From positions 1-58,968 of IMG/VR virus record IMGVR_UViG_3300037071_002299: a DNA stretch of 58,968 nucleotides, one strand, 5' to 3'. How positions within the stretch are numbered: position 1 is the first letter of the stretch; every line of letters starts with the position of its first letter. Below, piece by piece: positions 1-9,147 of this stretch. The position numbers were made by a program, and so were the translations under genes. This DNA comes from a virus. The notes under the pieces are model-generated. The model was not told the origin of the DNA, did no database searches, and saw only the letters and a list, made by a program, of their open reading frames with translations.

Positions 1-154
1 AGAAAGACGCGCCCGCGGGCGTATTTATGTCGCCCCAGAACGGCCGAAGACCCCGCCGTGACCGCGGTGTGACATGGAGTAAGTGCTTGACAGGCATTGG
101 GAAACATGCTTTTGACCCCTTTGTAACTGGGGTGTAACCCGCGGGGTAGATGGG
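1..154. promoter_or_regulatory. Non-coding leader upstream of the terminase genes
   Basis: No gene is seen here. The stretch holds a GCCCGCGGGC palindrome (about 11-20), a TGACATGG element at 70-77 matching the palindrome family found at the early promoters, and a perfect TTGACA hexamer at 87-92. The -10 match downstream is poor (around 105-115), so a sigma-70 promoter for the late operon is possible but weak. Activator or antiterminator control, as usual for phage late genes, would fit. Confidence 0.35.
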
Positions 155-568
155 ATGGCGTTATCAAGTGGCGTGAGTGCTGGTGGGCGGCCTCGGCAGC
201 CTCGAGAGATCGCGGAACTGAAGGGCGATGCGAAGCACAATCCGAAGCGGTATCGGGACCGGTATGCGAAGTCGAAGCAGCCGCTCGGCAAGCCGCCGAA
301 GCATTTGTCGGAGGCGGGTCAGGGGATCTGGTTTGAGATCGAGAGCTATGCGATCGAGGGGACGATCCGAGCTCCGCAGCGGCTGATCATGGAGGCGACG
401 TGCGAGCTGGTGGCGGAGTTTCGGGACAACCCTCGGGAGTTCCCGGTAGCGAAACACAACACTCTGCGGAGCAACCTGGCCGAGTTGTGCTTGACGACCA
501 ACAGCCAGCAGAAGCTGAAGGTTGAGGAGGCTCCGGAGGATGGCCCGTACTCGGCGTATCTCGACTGA
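155..568 (+). CDS. Terminase small subunit (P27-like)
   Basis: Probable DNA-recognition subunit of the packaging motor. The product has 137 residues, with a basic N-terminus (GRPRQPREIAELKGD) typical of P27-family small terminases followed by a helical body; that family is usually 110-170 residues. The assignment rests on this pattern and on the large terminase directly downstream, which overlaps its 3' end by 29 bases. The ATG at 155 has only a weak purine-rich ribosome site (GGGGTAGATGGG). Confidence 0.75.
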   Translation: MALSSGVSAGGRPRQPREIAELKGDAKHNPKRYRDRYAKSKQPLGKPPKHLSEAGQGIWFEIESYAIEGTIRAPQRLIMEATCELVAEFRDNPREFPVAKHNTLRSNLAELCLTTNSQQKLKVEEAPEDGPYSAYLD

Positions 569-2234
569 CACGCCTGCGGGGCTGGCGATTGGCTACGCGC
601 GCGATGTGGATGCCGGGCGCGTGCCGGCGGGTCCGTACGTCAAGCTCGCCTGCAACCGTTTCCTGCGCGATCTCGGGCGCAAGGACTGGCCGTACACGTT
701 CGACGCGGAGACGGCCAACAACTACGTCAAGTTCATTCAGACGTTACCGCACGTCAAAGGCAAGTGGGCGGCGCACGGTGAGACGCTGCGTCTTGGGGCG
801 TGGCAGTGCTTCATCGAGTGCAACCTCTTTGGCTGGCTGAGTGAGAAGACCGGGCTGCGGCGCTTTCGCCAGTCCTACGAGGAGATCCCGCGGAAGAACG
901 GCAAGTCGACTCGGGTGGGCTCGCGCGGCATTTTCATGCTGACGGGCGATCGGGAAGCCGGGGCTGAGATTTACGCGGGTGCGACCACGGAGAAGCAGGC
1001 GCATGAGGTGTTTCGCCCCGCCTGGCAGATGATCAAGAAGTCAGAGAAGCTGCGCTCGGTGTTTCATCTGGAGATGGCCGGGAATTCCAACAACCCCGGT
1101 CCGATCTACCGGATTCGGGACATGAGTCGCTTTGAGACGATGATTGGCAAGCCCGGTGACGGGGCGAGTCCGCACGCGGCGCTGATCGATGAGTTCCACG
1201 AGCACGACTCCCCGCAGATGCTCGAGACGATGCTGACGGGCATGGGCGCACGCGAGCAGCCGCTGCTGTCGATCATCACGACGGCCGGCAGCAATCTCGG
1301 CGGACCCTGTTACGAGAAGCGCCGCGACGTGATCCGCATCCTCGAGCAGCAGGACGAGGACGAGACGCTCTTTGGCATCATCTACGGGCTTGACCCGGAC
1401 GATCAGTGGGACGATCCCGCGAATCTGGTGAAGGCCAATCCGAACTACGACGTCTCCGTGTTCGGCGAGTTCCTGAATGCGATGCTGGCGCAGGCGCGGC
1501 GCTCATCGACCCGCCAGAATGCGTTTCGCACCAAGCACCTGAACGAGTGGATGGGTGCGAAGACGGCGTGGATGAACATGCTTGCCTGGCAGCGTCAGAA
1601 ACGCACCTTGCAGGTGAGCGATTTCAAGGGCTGTCGTTGCTGGCTCGGCGTGGACCTCGCAAGCAAGATCGACATCACCGCGCTCGTCATGCTGTTTGAG
1701 AAGAACGAGCAGTATTACTGCATTCCGCGGTTCTACGTCCCTGAAAAAGCGGTCGAGGAGAACGAGAAGTACCGCGAGTACGTCACGGGTGGGGAGTTGA
1801 CGGCCACACCCGGCACGATGACCGACTACGAGTTCCTCGAGGAGGAGATCAAGTCGGTCGCCAAGCAGGTGCAACTGCAGGACATCGCTTTCGATCCGAC
1901 GCAGGCGTCCTACGTGATGACGCGGCTCACCCAGTCACGGCTGCCGGTGATCGAGTTCGCCCAGAACGTGCGCAACCTGTCTGAGCCGATGAAGGAGTGC
2001 GAGGCGCTCATACTCGCCGGAAATCTCTTTCACGACGGCAACTTGGCGATGACATGGATGATGGGCAACGTGATGGCGCGGCTCGATGCCAAGGGGCACA
2101 TCTACCCGCGCAAGGAAAACGACTACGACCCGAAGTGTAAGATCGACGGTGTGGTCGCGCTCATCATGGCGATGGGCCGCGCACTGCTGACGAAGCAGGC
2201 GCCGAACTACAAGATATTCTTCATCGGTAAATGA
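540..2234 (+). CDS. Terminase large subunit
   Basis: ATPase and nuclease of the DNA packaging motor, HK97/P27-associated type, 564 residues. Visible motifs are a Walker A-like PRKNGKST, Walker B LIDEFHEH, coupling motif ITTAG, and the nuclease acidic residues in WLGVDLASKIDITA and the late DPKCKIDGVVAL. The ATG at 540 is preferred over an upstream TTG at 522 because GAGGAGG at 524-530 is well spaced from it. Its length matches complete members of the family. Confidence 0.95.
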   Translation: MARTRRISTDTPAGLAIGYARDVDAGRVPAGPYVKLACNRFLRDLGRKDWPYTFDAETANNYVKFIQTLPHVKGKWAAHGETLRLGAWQCFIECNLFGWLSEKTGLRRFRQSYEEIPRKNGKSTRVGSRGIFMLTGDREAGAEIYAGATTEKQAHEVFRPAWQMIKKSEKLRSVFHLEMAGNSNNPGPIYRIRDMSRFETMIGKPGDGASPHAALIDEFHEHDSPQMLETMLTGMGAREQPLLSIITTAGSNLGGPCYEKRRDVIRILEQQDEDETLFGIIYGLDPDDQWDDPANLVKANPNYDVSVFGEFLNAMLAQARRSSTRQNAFRTKHLNEWMGAKTAWMNMLAWQRQKRTLQVSDFKGCRCWLGVDLASKIDITALVMLFEKNEQYYCIPRFYVPEKAVEENEKYREYVTGGELTATPGTMTDYEFLEEEIKSVAKQVQLQDIAFDPTQASYVMTRLTQSRLPVIEFAQNVRNLSEPMKECEALILAGNLFHDGNLAMTWMMGNVMARLDAKGHIYPRKENDYDPKCKIDGVVALIMAMGRALLTKQAPNYKIFFIGK

Positions 2235-2247
2235 GGAGATTGACGCA

Positions 2248-2826
2248 ATGTGGACCTGTTACCCGCTGCCGCCTCCGGGCGGCTTCCTGATCCTGCCCGG
2301 CGCCGGCACACCGCCACCGACCGAGCCGATCGTCATTCCACCCGACACGCAGCCCGTCCCGCCGCCTGACCTCGGTCAGCCGGGTCCGCCTGTGTATCCG
2401 GGTTGGCCCATCGGTGGAGGCGGACCGAGCCTGCCGATCCAGCCGCCGAACATGCCGGGTTGGCCGGTGATGCCCGGTTACCCGGTGCTGACGCCTCCCG
2501 GCTACGCGCCGGTGCCCGGCTGGCCCGCGCTGCCCGGTTACTGGCCCGGTGGTGGTCAGGGTGGTGGTGCACCGCAGCCGCCGCTCGGCTTCTGGGGTCC
2601 GAACGATCCACGACCGACGCTGCCGATCTACATGCCGGGCTTCCCCGGTGGTCGACCGCCCTACGGTCCCGGCGGACCCGGCACAGAGCCGCCTGCGGGC
2701 GTACAGGTCATGCCGGTCGCGATCTGGATGATGGCTGTGCCTGCCGATCAGGTGCCGCCATTCCCCGGTATCGCAAAGCCGCCGGCTGACAGCAAGCCGC
2801 CCGTGCCGGAACCGAAGAAGAAGTAA
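2248..2826 (+). CDS. Proline/glycine-rich low-complexity protein
   Basis: I cannot assign a function. The 192 residues are mostly Pro, Gly, Trp and Tyr, with recurring PGWP and PGY motifs over residues 50-110, and the C-terminus is EPKKK. No signal peptide or membrane segment is seen. It follows the large terminase by 13 bases and ends just before a strong terminator, so it is probably co-transcribed with packaging genes. Portal genes usually occupy this position. It could be a flexible structural or scaffolding-type protein, but that is a guess. Confidence 0.7.
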   Translation: MWTCYPLPPPGGFLILPGAGTPPPTEPIVIPPDTQPVPPPDLGQPGPPVYPGWPIGGGGPSLPIQPPNMPGWPVMPGYPVLTPPGYAPVPGWPALPGYWPGGGQGGGAPQPPLGFWGPNDPRPTLPIYMPGFPGGRPPYGPGGPGTEPPAGVQVMPVAIWMMAVPADQVPPFPGIAKPPADSKPPVPEPKKK

Positions 2827-2848
2827 ACGATTCGGCAATCGATGAGTG

Positions 2849-2879
2849 GAGGCCACCTTCGGGTGGCCTCTTCTTTTTT
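2849..2879 (+). terminator. Rho-independent terminator
   Basis: A perfect 9-bp stem (GAGGCCACC / GGTGGCCTC) with a TTCG tetraloop is followed by a nine-base T-rich run. It separates the terminase and Pro-rich genes from the capsid genes. Confidence 0.92.
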
Positions 2880-2889
2880 GGAGCAAGCA

Positions 2890-4893
2890 ATGACGACGAA
2901 CCGGACAATGCCGATTGCGACCCGCGCCTACAGCGTGCTCGAGATCAAGTCCTTCGACGAGGACACGCGCGCGTTCACGGGTGTCGCAACGACGCCCACG
3001 ACGGATCTCATGGAGGACGTCGTCGAGTCGAAAGGCGGGCAGTTCAAGCTGCCGATCCCGTTCCTGTGGCAGCACGACAAGGAACGCCCCGTCGGCCACA
3101 TCACCCACGCTCAAATCTCCGACAACGAGATCGCGGTGCGCGGACGGTTGGAACGTCCGTTTGAAGGCGCACCTGCCAGTTGGGCCGAGCGACTGAACGT
3201 AGCATGGGCCGACATCAAGACCGGGCTCGTCCGCGGGCTGTCCATCGGGTTCAAGCCGCTGGAATGGGAACCCATCAAGGGCACCTACGGCAATCGTTTC
3301 ACAAAATGGACATGGCTCGAGTTGAGCGCGGTCACGATTCCCGCCAACACCGATGCCTCGATTTTGACCATCAAGTCGATCGCTGCGCGTGAGGAGCAGG
3401 CCGCGTCAGGCCGCAATGCTGCCTCGCGAGTGGTACGACTCGATTCTCCTGCCGGCGTCACGGCAAAGCGCAGATCAATCACGCCCCAGGAGGGCAATGC
3501 GATGAATGTTTCAGACCAAATCAAGTCGTTTGAGGCGAAGCGGATGGCAACCGCTACGCAGCTCGACGTCCTGCTCGAGAAGGCGGCCGAAGAGGGCCGC
3601 ACGCTCGATGAGGCCGAGCAGAAAGAGCACGATGAGCTCGACGCCGACGTCGCGCGCATCGACCAGCACCTCGACAACCTGCACGCCGCCGAGGCGCGGC
3701 AGATGGCGCGGGCGAAGCCGGTGGAGAAGGGTGGTGTGGTGGCGGCATCGCGCTCGCGCGATCCCTACATCACGGCGGGTCGCGAGACGCTGCCACCGGG
3801 CGTGGAATTCGCCCGCTTCGTCAAGTGTGTGGTGGCCTCGCGCGGCATTCCGCTCGCGGCCTTTGAGGTGGCAAAGCACCAGTATCCGGACAATCCTCGC
3901 CTGCAGACGATCCTGAAGGCGGCGGTGGCGGCCGGTACGACCTCGGATGTGGCTTGGGCCTCGCCGCTGGTGGAGTATCAGCAGCTTGCGAGCGAGTTCA
4001 TCGACTTCCTGCGCCCGCAGACCATTCTCGGGAAGTTTGGCACCAACGGCATTCCGGCACTCAATGCGGTACCGTTCAACGTGCGTATTCCGAGGCAGAT
4101 GACGGGTGGACAGGGCTACTGGGTCGGACAGGGCAAGGCGAAGCCGCTGACGAAGTTCGACTTCGACAGTGTGACCTTCGACTTCTACAAGGTGGCGAAC
4201 ATCGCCGTGCTCACCGACGAGCTGGTGCGTTTCAGCAATCCGTCCGCGGATCTGCTGACCCGCAACTCCCTCGCCGCGGCGCTGCGCGCTCGGCTCGACA
4301 TCGACTTCATCGATCCGGGCAAGGCGATCGATGTGGGCGTCTCGCCCGCCTCGATCACCAACGGCATCACCGGTATCACCTCCAGTGGTACGGGTGCCGA
4401 TGGCATCTTCGCGGACCTCGAGGCGGTGATGGGTGCGTTTGCGGCGAGCGGTCTCGCCCCGAACGTGGCGATCATGTCCTCGATGAACGCGCTCGCGCTG
4501 TCGATGCTGCGCTATCCGCTCTCGGGTGCGCCCGTGTTCGGTGGCATGTCGGCACAGGGCGGGACGTTCAACGGACTGCCGGTGATCGTAAGCGAGTACG
4601 TGAGTCAGGTCGGCGAGACGGGATCGAGCCCGATCGTCTTCCTGAACACCAACGAGATCCTGCTCGCCGACGACGGCACGGTGACGATCGACGCATCCAA
4701 CCAGGCGTCTCTGGAAATGTCGGATGCACCGGCCCACAACTCGGGCACGCCCACGGGGGCGAGTCTGGTCAGCATGTGGCAGACGAACTCGGTCGCCCTG
4801 AAGGCCGAGCGGTACATCAACTGGCTGCGTGCCCGTGACGAAGCCGTGGTGTGGATCGATGGGGCGGCCTACACATCGGTGCCGTCGACGTAG
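2890..4893 (+). CDS. Prohead protease - major capsid protein fusion
   Basis: The single 667-residue frame contains two proteins. Residues about 1-190 are an S78-type HK97 prohead protease with the catalytic histidine in LWQHDKERPVGH and the serine in GLSIGF. Residues from about 205 are an HK97-fold major capsid protein: a coiled delta-like scaffold (about 205-290, rich in Glu, Ala and Lys), then the capsid body ending ...YTSVPST. The ATG at 2890 has GGAG at 2880-2883. Methionine 205 (base 3502) is preceded by its own AGGAGG, so a separate capsid polypeptide may also be made. HK97 uses separate genes; fused forms are known in other phages. Confidence 0.93.
   Translation: MTTNRTMPIATRAYSVLEIKSFDEDTRAFTGVATTPTTDLMEDVVESKGGQFKLPIPFLWQHDKERPVGHITHAQISDNEIAVRGRLERPFEGAPASWAERLNVAWADIKTGLVRGLSIGFKPLEWEPIKGTYGNRFTKWTWLELSAVTIPANTDASILTIKSIAAREEQAASGRNAASRVVRLDSPAGVTAKRRSITPQEGNAMNVSDQIKSFEAKRMATATQLDVLLEKAAEEGRTLDEAEQKEHDELDADVARIDQHLDNLHAAEARQMARAKPVEKGGVVAASRSRDPYITAGRETLPPGVEFARFVKCVVASRGIPLAAFEVAKHQYPDNPRLQTILKAAVAAGTTSDVAWASPLVEYQQLASEFIDFLRPQTILGKFGTNGIPALNAVPFNVRIPRQMTGGQGYWVGQGKAKPLTKFDFDSVTFDFYKVANIAVLTDELVRFSNPSADLLTRNSLAAALRARLDIDFIDPGKAIDVGVSPASITNGITGITSSGTGADGIFADLEAVMGAFAASGLAPNVAIMSSMNALALSMLRYPLSGAPVFGGMSAQGGTFNGLPVIVSEYVSQVGETGSSPIVFLNTNEILLADDGTVTIDASNQASLEMSDAPAHNSGTPTGASLVSMWQTNSVALKAERYINWLRARDEAVVWIDGAAYTSVPST
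3488..3504 (+). promoter_or_regulatory. Internal ribosome site and in-frame start for the capsid protein
   Basis: A full AGGAGG at 3488-3493 stands 8 bases before an ATG at 3502, which is in frame with the fused gene (codon 205). It lies exactly at the junction of protease and delta domain. Translation from here would give a 463-residue capsid protein in excess over the fusion. Confidence 0.7.
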
Positions 4894-4948
4894 TAGACTT
4901 CCGGACGTGAACCACACGTACTCCCGTGCATGTGGTCGCAACCGGAGA

Positions 4949-4986
4949 CCCCGGCGGGCGTAACAGCCCGTCGGGGTTTTCTTTTT
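4949..4986 (+). terminator. Rho-independent terminator after the capsid gene
   Basis: An 11-bp stem (CCCCGGCGGGC / GCCCGTCGGGG, one G-T pair) with a six-base loop is followed by TTTTCTTTTT. Partial termination here would raise capsid mRNA over downstream portal mRNA. Confidence 0.9.
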
Positions 4987-4999
4987 GGAGAACACAGCC

Positions 5000-5185
5000 A
5001 TGCACTTGAAAGTCGTCCGCAACATCCGCGGGCTGGTGATGGGTCAGCGCCTGACGATGGACCGCTACTTCGGGCGCGCACTCGTCGCGCACGGCATCGC
5101 CGAGGAAGTGCTCGAGGGTGAGCAGCCGCGCAAGAAGCGCGCCTACAAGCGGCGCGACCTGCAAGCCGAGCAGAGCCGGGAATGA
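5000..5185 (+). CDS. Small basic protein between capsid and portal
   Basis: The product has 61 residues and I do not recognise a family. It starts MHLKVVRNIRG and ends in a run of Lys, Arg and Glu (KKRAYKRRDLQAEQ). The ATG at 5000 has GGAG at 4987-4990 and lies just after the terminator. Its stop overlaps the portal start (ATGA), suggesting translational coupling. Confidence 0.75.
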   Translation: MHLKVVRNIRGLVMGQRLTMDRYFGRALVAHGIAEEVLEGEQPRKKRAYKRRDLQAEQSRE

Positions 5186-6615
5186 AACTCCCAAAGCTGC
5201 TGCAGTTCTTCACCCCGACCCAGCGCGACGCGCCAGTCGCGCAGCGCAAACTCCTGCACCCCATGAATGGGCGCGGTGGCGCCGGCTGGTTTCGTATCTA
5301 CGAGAGCTACAGCGGTGCCTGGCAGCAGAATGTCGTGCTCGACCGCGACACGATCCTCTCGCACTCGGTCGTCTTCGCCTGCATCACGCTCATCTCGCAG
5401 GACATCGGGAAACTGCGCTGCAAGCTGGTCGAGCAGCAGGAGAGCGGCATCTGGAAAGAGGTGCAGAACTCCGCCTATTCGCCCGTGCTGCGCAAACCCA
5501 ATCATTTCCAGACGCGCGTCAAGTTCTTTGAATACTGGATTGCGTCGAAGCTGATTCACGGCAACACCTATGTGCTGAAGCAGCGCGATGATCGCAACGT
5601 CGTCAAGAGGCTCTACATCCTCGATCCGACACGGGTGAGAGTGTTCGTCAGCGACGATGGGGCGGTGTTCTATGAACTGAAGATCGACAATCTCGCCAAC
5701 CTCGATGCGGTTGCCGGGCGGCGCGAGAACAACACGCTGATGGTGCCCGCACGCGAGATCATTCACGACCCGATGTCGCTGCTGTGTCATCCGTTGCTCG
5801 GTGTGTCACCGCTCACCGCCAACGGGCTCGCCGCACTGCAGGGCCTGCGAATCCAGCAGGGTTCGGCGGCGTTCTTTGCCAACGGGTCTACCCCCTCCGG
5901 CGTCATCACTGCACCGGGACATCTCGAGCAGGACGATGCCGATGAGATCAAGTCGGCATGGGACACCAACTACTCCGGTGCCAATGCTGGCAAGGTCGCG
6001 GTGCTCGGTGATGGGCTCAAGTTTGAGCAGATGGCGGTGAACTCGGTCGACGCGCAGCTCATCGAGCAACTCAAGTGGACCGGTGAGAACATCTGCACGG
6101 CATTTCATGTACCACCGTACATGGTGGGCATCGGTCCCATGCCGACCTATAACAACATCGAGGCGCTGAACCAGCAGTACTACAACCAGTGTCTGCAATC
6201 GCTGATCGAGAACCTGGAGCTGTCGCTCGACGAGGGCCTCGAGATGACGAGCCCGACGCTCAGTCTCGGCACGGAGTTCGACCTGAAGGGACTGCTGCGA
6301 ATGGACACCGCGACGCGCTACAAGGCGCACAGCGATGCGATCGGTGGCGGCTGGTTGACGCCCAATGAGGCGCGCATCGATGAGGATCTGCCGCCCGCGC
6401 AGGGCGGGGCGACGCCCTACATGCAGCAGCAGAATTTCTCCCTGCTGGCGCTGAACAAGCGCGATCAGAAGGACGATCCATTTGCGAGCGGTAGCAAGGC
6501 TCCGGCCACCCCGGCGCCACCCGCACCGCCCGAGAAGGACGATGAGGAGAAGAGTCTCACGCTCTTTGCGACCGAGCTGCGCAAGTCACTCTCCCTTGCC
6601 GTCCTGACAGGCTGA
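5182..6615 (+). CDS. Portal protein (HK97 family)
   Basis: Ring protein at the capsid vertex through which DNA enters and leaves, 477 residues. Family features seen are an N-terminal SHSVVFACITLISQDIGKL segment, the central NGLAALQGLRIQQGSAAFFANGSTPSGVI region, and FHVPPYMVGI near residue 310. The C-terminus is Pro/Ala-rich and acidic. It lies downstream of the capsid gene, whereas HK97-like phages usually place the portal before the protease. Confidence 0.93.
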   Translation: MKLPKLLQFFTPTQRDAPVAQRKLLHPMNGRGGAGWFRIYESYSGAWQQNVVLDRDTILSHSVVFACITLISQDIGKLRCKLVEQQESGIWKEVQNSAYSPVLRKPNHFQTRVKFFEYWIASKLIHGNTYVLKQRDDRNVVKRLYILDPTRVRVFVSDDGAVFYELKIDNLANLDAVAGRRENNTLMVPAREIIHDPMSLLCHPLLGVSPLTANGLAALQGLRIQQGSAAFFANGSTPSGVITAPGHLEQDDADEIKSAWDTNYSGANAGKVAVLGDGLKFEQMAVNSVDAQLIEQLKWTGENICTAFHVPPYMVGIGPMPTYNNIEALNQQYYNQCLQSLIENLELSLDEGLEMTSPTLSLGTEFDLKGLLRMDTATRYKAHSDAIGGGWLTPNEARIDEDLPPAQGGATPYMQQQNFSLLALNKRDQKDDPFASGSKAPATPAPPAPPEKDDEEKSLTLFATELRKSLSLAVLTG

Positions 6616-6639
6616 AGTAGTGGTGGTGGTGCTCTCGGC

Positions 6640-7803
6640 ATGGACCGTCATCAATCAACGGAGGCATTGAACAACGTGGATATGCGGAACATGGCTGAGA
6701 TCGTTGCCAGTGCCGTCAAGGAGTACGTGGCGCTCGCCGTTGCGGAGCTCTCCGGGCGCGTCGGGCAGATCGAGAAAGCACCGCCACCGGTCGAAGCCGC
6801 GGTGATCAAGGCGCTGATCGAGGCGGAAGTGCAGGAGACGACCTCGGAGATGCGTGGGCAGTGGGACGCACAATTGAATACCGCAATCGCGGCACTGCCC
6901 CCGCCGACGGATCTCGCGCCGCTCGCTGAAACGGTGGCGCACATCGAGCAAAGACTGAGCGAGGCCACCACGCTGCAGATCGCGGACATACCAGAAGACC
7001 TGAAGGCACGGGTGAAGATCGATTACCTGAATCTGCAGAACCTTCACGAGCGTGTGATGACCATGGAGGCAAAGCCGATGCCGGTCGAGGGACCGCCCGG
7101 CGAGCGCGGACTGCAGGGGGAGCGGGGTGAGAAGGGCGAACCGGGGGATGCTGGTCCGCCCGGCGAAGTCGGTCCTGCGGGCGAGAGCGGGGCTCCCGGC
7201 GAGCGCGGTGAGAAGGGTGCCGACGGTCTGCCGGGTGTGCCGGGTGAGCGGGGTCCGGACGGCCAAGACGGTCGGGATGCGGTCGCCCTTGAGATCCTCG
7301 ACGGGGTCGACGAGACCCGCCGCTATCCACGGGGCACGGTGGTGACCTTCCGCGGCGGGCTGATTCGGGCGTTCCGACGCAGCGATCCGCTCGCCCCCGG
7401 CGTGGAACTCGAGCGGGCCGGCTGGCATGTAATCCTGAACGGCATTGCCGAGATGGCCTCCGAAGTACAGAACGAGCGCGAGTTCGTCCAGCGCACCGTG
7501 TTTACCAACGGCGCGGTGAACGAGGTCCGCACCCGCATGGCGATCCCGCTCTATCGAGGCATCTGGAAAAAGGGCGTGGACTATCACGCTGGCGACAGCG
7601 TCACCTACGGCGGCTCCAGCTTCATTGCGCAGCGCGACACGGTCGATGAGGAACCAGAGGCCAGCGATGCCTGGCGGCTCGCCGTCAAGCGCGGGCGCGA
7701 TGGCAAGAATGGCAAGGACGGCAACAAGGGCGAGCCGGGCGTGCAAGGCGAGCGCGGCCGAGACCTCACACAACGCGACTACACGACAGGACGGCGATTC
7801 TGA
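6640..7803 (+). CDS. Collagen-like repeat protein in the head module
   Basis: The protein has up to 387 residues. An N-terminal alpha-helical part (about 15-140) leads into about 21 uninterrupted Gly-X-Y triplets (bases 7090-7279), then a globular part including a [22 protein letters not shown] segment of the short beta module seen in phage fibres and chitin-binding domains. A second short Gly-X-Y run sits near the C-terminus. Collagen-like phage proteins form trimeric stalks or capsid fibres; here it lies between portal and connector genes, so a head or neck decoration is likely. The start is uncertain: ATG 6640 lacks a ribosome site, while GTG 6676 lies 11 bases after GGAGG. Confidence 0.85.
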   Translation: MDRHQSTEALNNVDMRNMAEIVASAVKEYVALAVAELSGRVGQIEKAPPPVEAAVIKALIEAEVQETTSEMRGQWDAQLNTAIAALPPPTDLAPLAETVAHIEQRLSEATTLQIADIPEDLKARVKIDYLNLQNLHERVMTMEAKPMPVEGPPGERGLQGERGEKGEPGDAGPPGEVGPAGESGAPGERGEKGADGLPGVPGERGPDGQDGRDAVALEILDGVDETRRYPRGTVVTFRGGLIRAFRRSDPLAPGVELERAGWHVILNGIAEMASEVQNEREFVQRTVFTNGAVNEVRTRMAIPLYRGIWKKGVDYHAGDSVTYGGSSFIAQRDTVDEEPEASDAWRLAVKRGRDGKNGKDGNKGEPGVQGERGRDLTQRDYTTGRRF

Positions 7804-8147
7804 TGGTCATGCTAGTCAGTCTGGATCAGGCGAAGTTGAGCCTGCGTCTCGATCACGATGCCGACAACGAGCGGGTCGAGGAAGAGATTCACGATGCCTC
7901 TGCGATCGTGCTCACGCACCTGAAGGACCGCGCGTTGCTGCTGGTCGACACCTCCGGTGAAATCCTCTCCGATTCCACCGGCACCATCGAGATTCCGCGC
8001 GACATCCAGCGCGCCACACTCGCGATGGTGAAGATCCTGCATGAGAGCAATGCGGGCGACGGGCAGCGGATGGGCTGGAACGAAGGGTTCCTGCCGGATG
8101 AAGTGCGCGCGTTGCTGTTTCCGCACCGGATGCCAACCGTCGCATGA
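7803..8147 (+). CDS. Head-tail connector (gp6-like adaptor)
   Basis: The 114 residues start LVSLDQAKLSLRLDHDADN, the usual opening of the phage gp6/YqbG-like connector family: a helical protein that docks under the portal. Its ATG overlaps the previous stop, and the next gene overlaps its 3' end, so it is tightly coupled in the morphogenesis operon. Confidence 0.85.
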   Translation: MVMLVSLDQAKLSLRLDHDADNERVEEEIHDASAIVLTHLKDRALLLVDTSGEILSDSTGTIEIPRDIQRATLAMVKILHESNAGDGQRMGWNEGFLPDEVRALLFPHRMPTVA

Positions 8148-8512
8148 ACACCGCCAATATGGGCACGGGCGATCTCAACCGGGTGGTTGACATCGAAGAG
8201 AAGACGCTCGTGCAGAACACGATCACGGGAGCCAAGACTCCCACTTGGAGCGTATTGTGGAGCGACGTCCCGGCCAACATCGATTTTCGCACTGGAAAGG
8301 AGTACATCGCCGCACAGGCAGTCCAGTCCGAAATAACCTGCTTCATCACCATCCGCTACCGGGACGGATTACGGCCCGCACACCGCATCGTGCAAAAGGC
8401 AACGGAGCGGCGCAGCCGAAAAGTGTTCAATATCCGCGGCATCATCCCCGACTCCAAAAGCGGCCTCGAGTGGCTGACGATGCCGTGCTCCGAGGGCGTA
8501 GATCAGGGGTAA
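8144..8512 (+). CDS. Head closure / head-tail adaptor protein
   Basis: The 122 residues match the pattern of the SPP1 gp16 / TIGR01563 adaptor family: GDLNRVVDIEEKT near the start, a central VWSDVPANIDFRTGKEY, and ITIRYRDGLRPAHRIV in the middle, giving a small beta-barrel. It is expected to seal the portal channel after packaging. It overlaps both neighbours, and its last bases are shared with the start of the modification cassette. Confidence 0.82.
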   Translation: MNTANMGTGDLNRVVDIEEKTLVQNTITGAKTPTWSVLWSDVPANIDFRTGKEYIAAQAVQSEITCFITIRYRDGLRPAHRIVQKATERRSRKVFNIRGIIPDSKSGLEWLTMPCSEGVDQG

Positions 8513-9147
8513 GCGCCACCGTCGCGCCGGAGTGGCGTGGCGAGACGGTGGCGATTCTCGCGGCGGGTCCCTCGCTTACCCGCGAGCAGGCAGAGCAGGT
8601 GCGCGGTCGCTGCCGGGTGATCGCGGTCAACAACACCGCGATCGACACGGAGGTAGACGGTGTCCTGCAACTGGCTTTTGCACCGTGGGCAGACGTGCTA
8701 TACGCGGCCGATGCGAAGTGGTGGCACTGCTACAAGGATCGTGCGCTGGCATTCGCAGGGCTCAAGTACACGATCTCGGCGATTCCGTTTCCTGAAGTAC
8801 TTCGGTTGCAGCGTTCGCACCAGAGAGCCTTCGATGAGCGCCCGACGCACCTCTGCGGATCGAACAGCGGCTACCACGCGCTGCACCTGGCGGTGCATTT
8901 CGGGGCGGCGCGCGTTCTGCTGCTCGGCTTCGATATGAAGAATGGCATCAACGGTCGGCGCCACTACTTCGGCAATCACCCAAAGCGATTGAATGCCCGG
9001 CCGGCGTTTCCGACGTGGATCAACCAGTTTGCGAAGCTCGCGCCGGAACTCGCCAAGCGGCGCATCGAGGTTGTGAACTGCAGCCCGAGCACGGCATTGT
9101 TTGCGTTCCGGCGGGCAAGTCTGACGACGGTACTAAATGCCCAATGA
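8485..9147 (+). CDS. MptE-like (DUF115-type) glycan-related protein
   Basis: About 220 residues. The opening WRGETVAILAAGPSLTREQ and the later LCGSNSGYHALHLAVHFGAARVLLLGFDM are hallmarks of the Rossmann-like DUF115/MptE family, which includes proteins of glycan and flagellin modification and is common in phages without a proven role. No ATG fits. GTG 8485 keeps the conserved N-terminus and overlaps the adaptor gene by 28 bases. It is the first of five non-structural genes inserted between head-tail genes. Confidence 0.75.
   Translation: MLRGRRSGVSATVAPEWRGETVAILAAGPSLTREQAEQVRGRCRVIAVNNTAIDTEVDGVLQLAFAPWADVLYAADAKWWHCYKDRALAFAGLKYTISAIPFPEVLRLQRSHQRAFDERPTHLCGSNSGYHALHLAVHFGAARVLLLGFDMKNGINGRRHYFGNHPKRLNARPAFPTWINQFAKLAPELAKRRIEVVNCSPSTALFAFRRASLTTVLNAQ

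Noticed and set aside
3511-5025. Long minus-strand frame opposite the capsid gene
   Set aside because: Antisense shadow of a clearly coding GC-rich gene; product is Arg/His-rich without family features.
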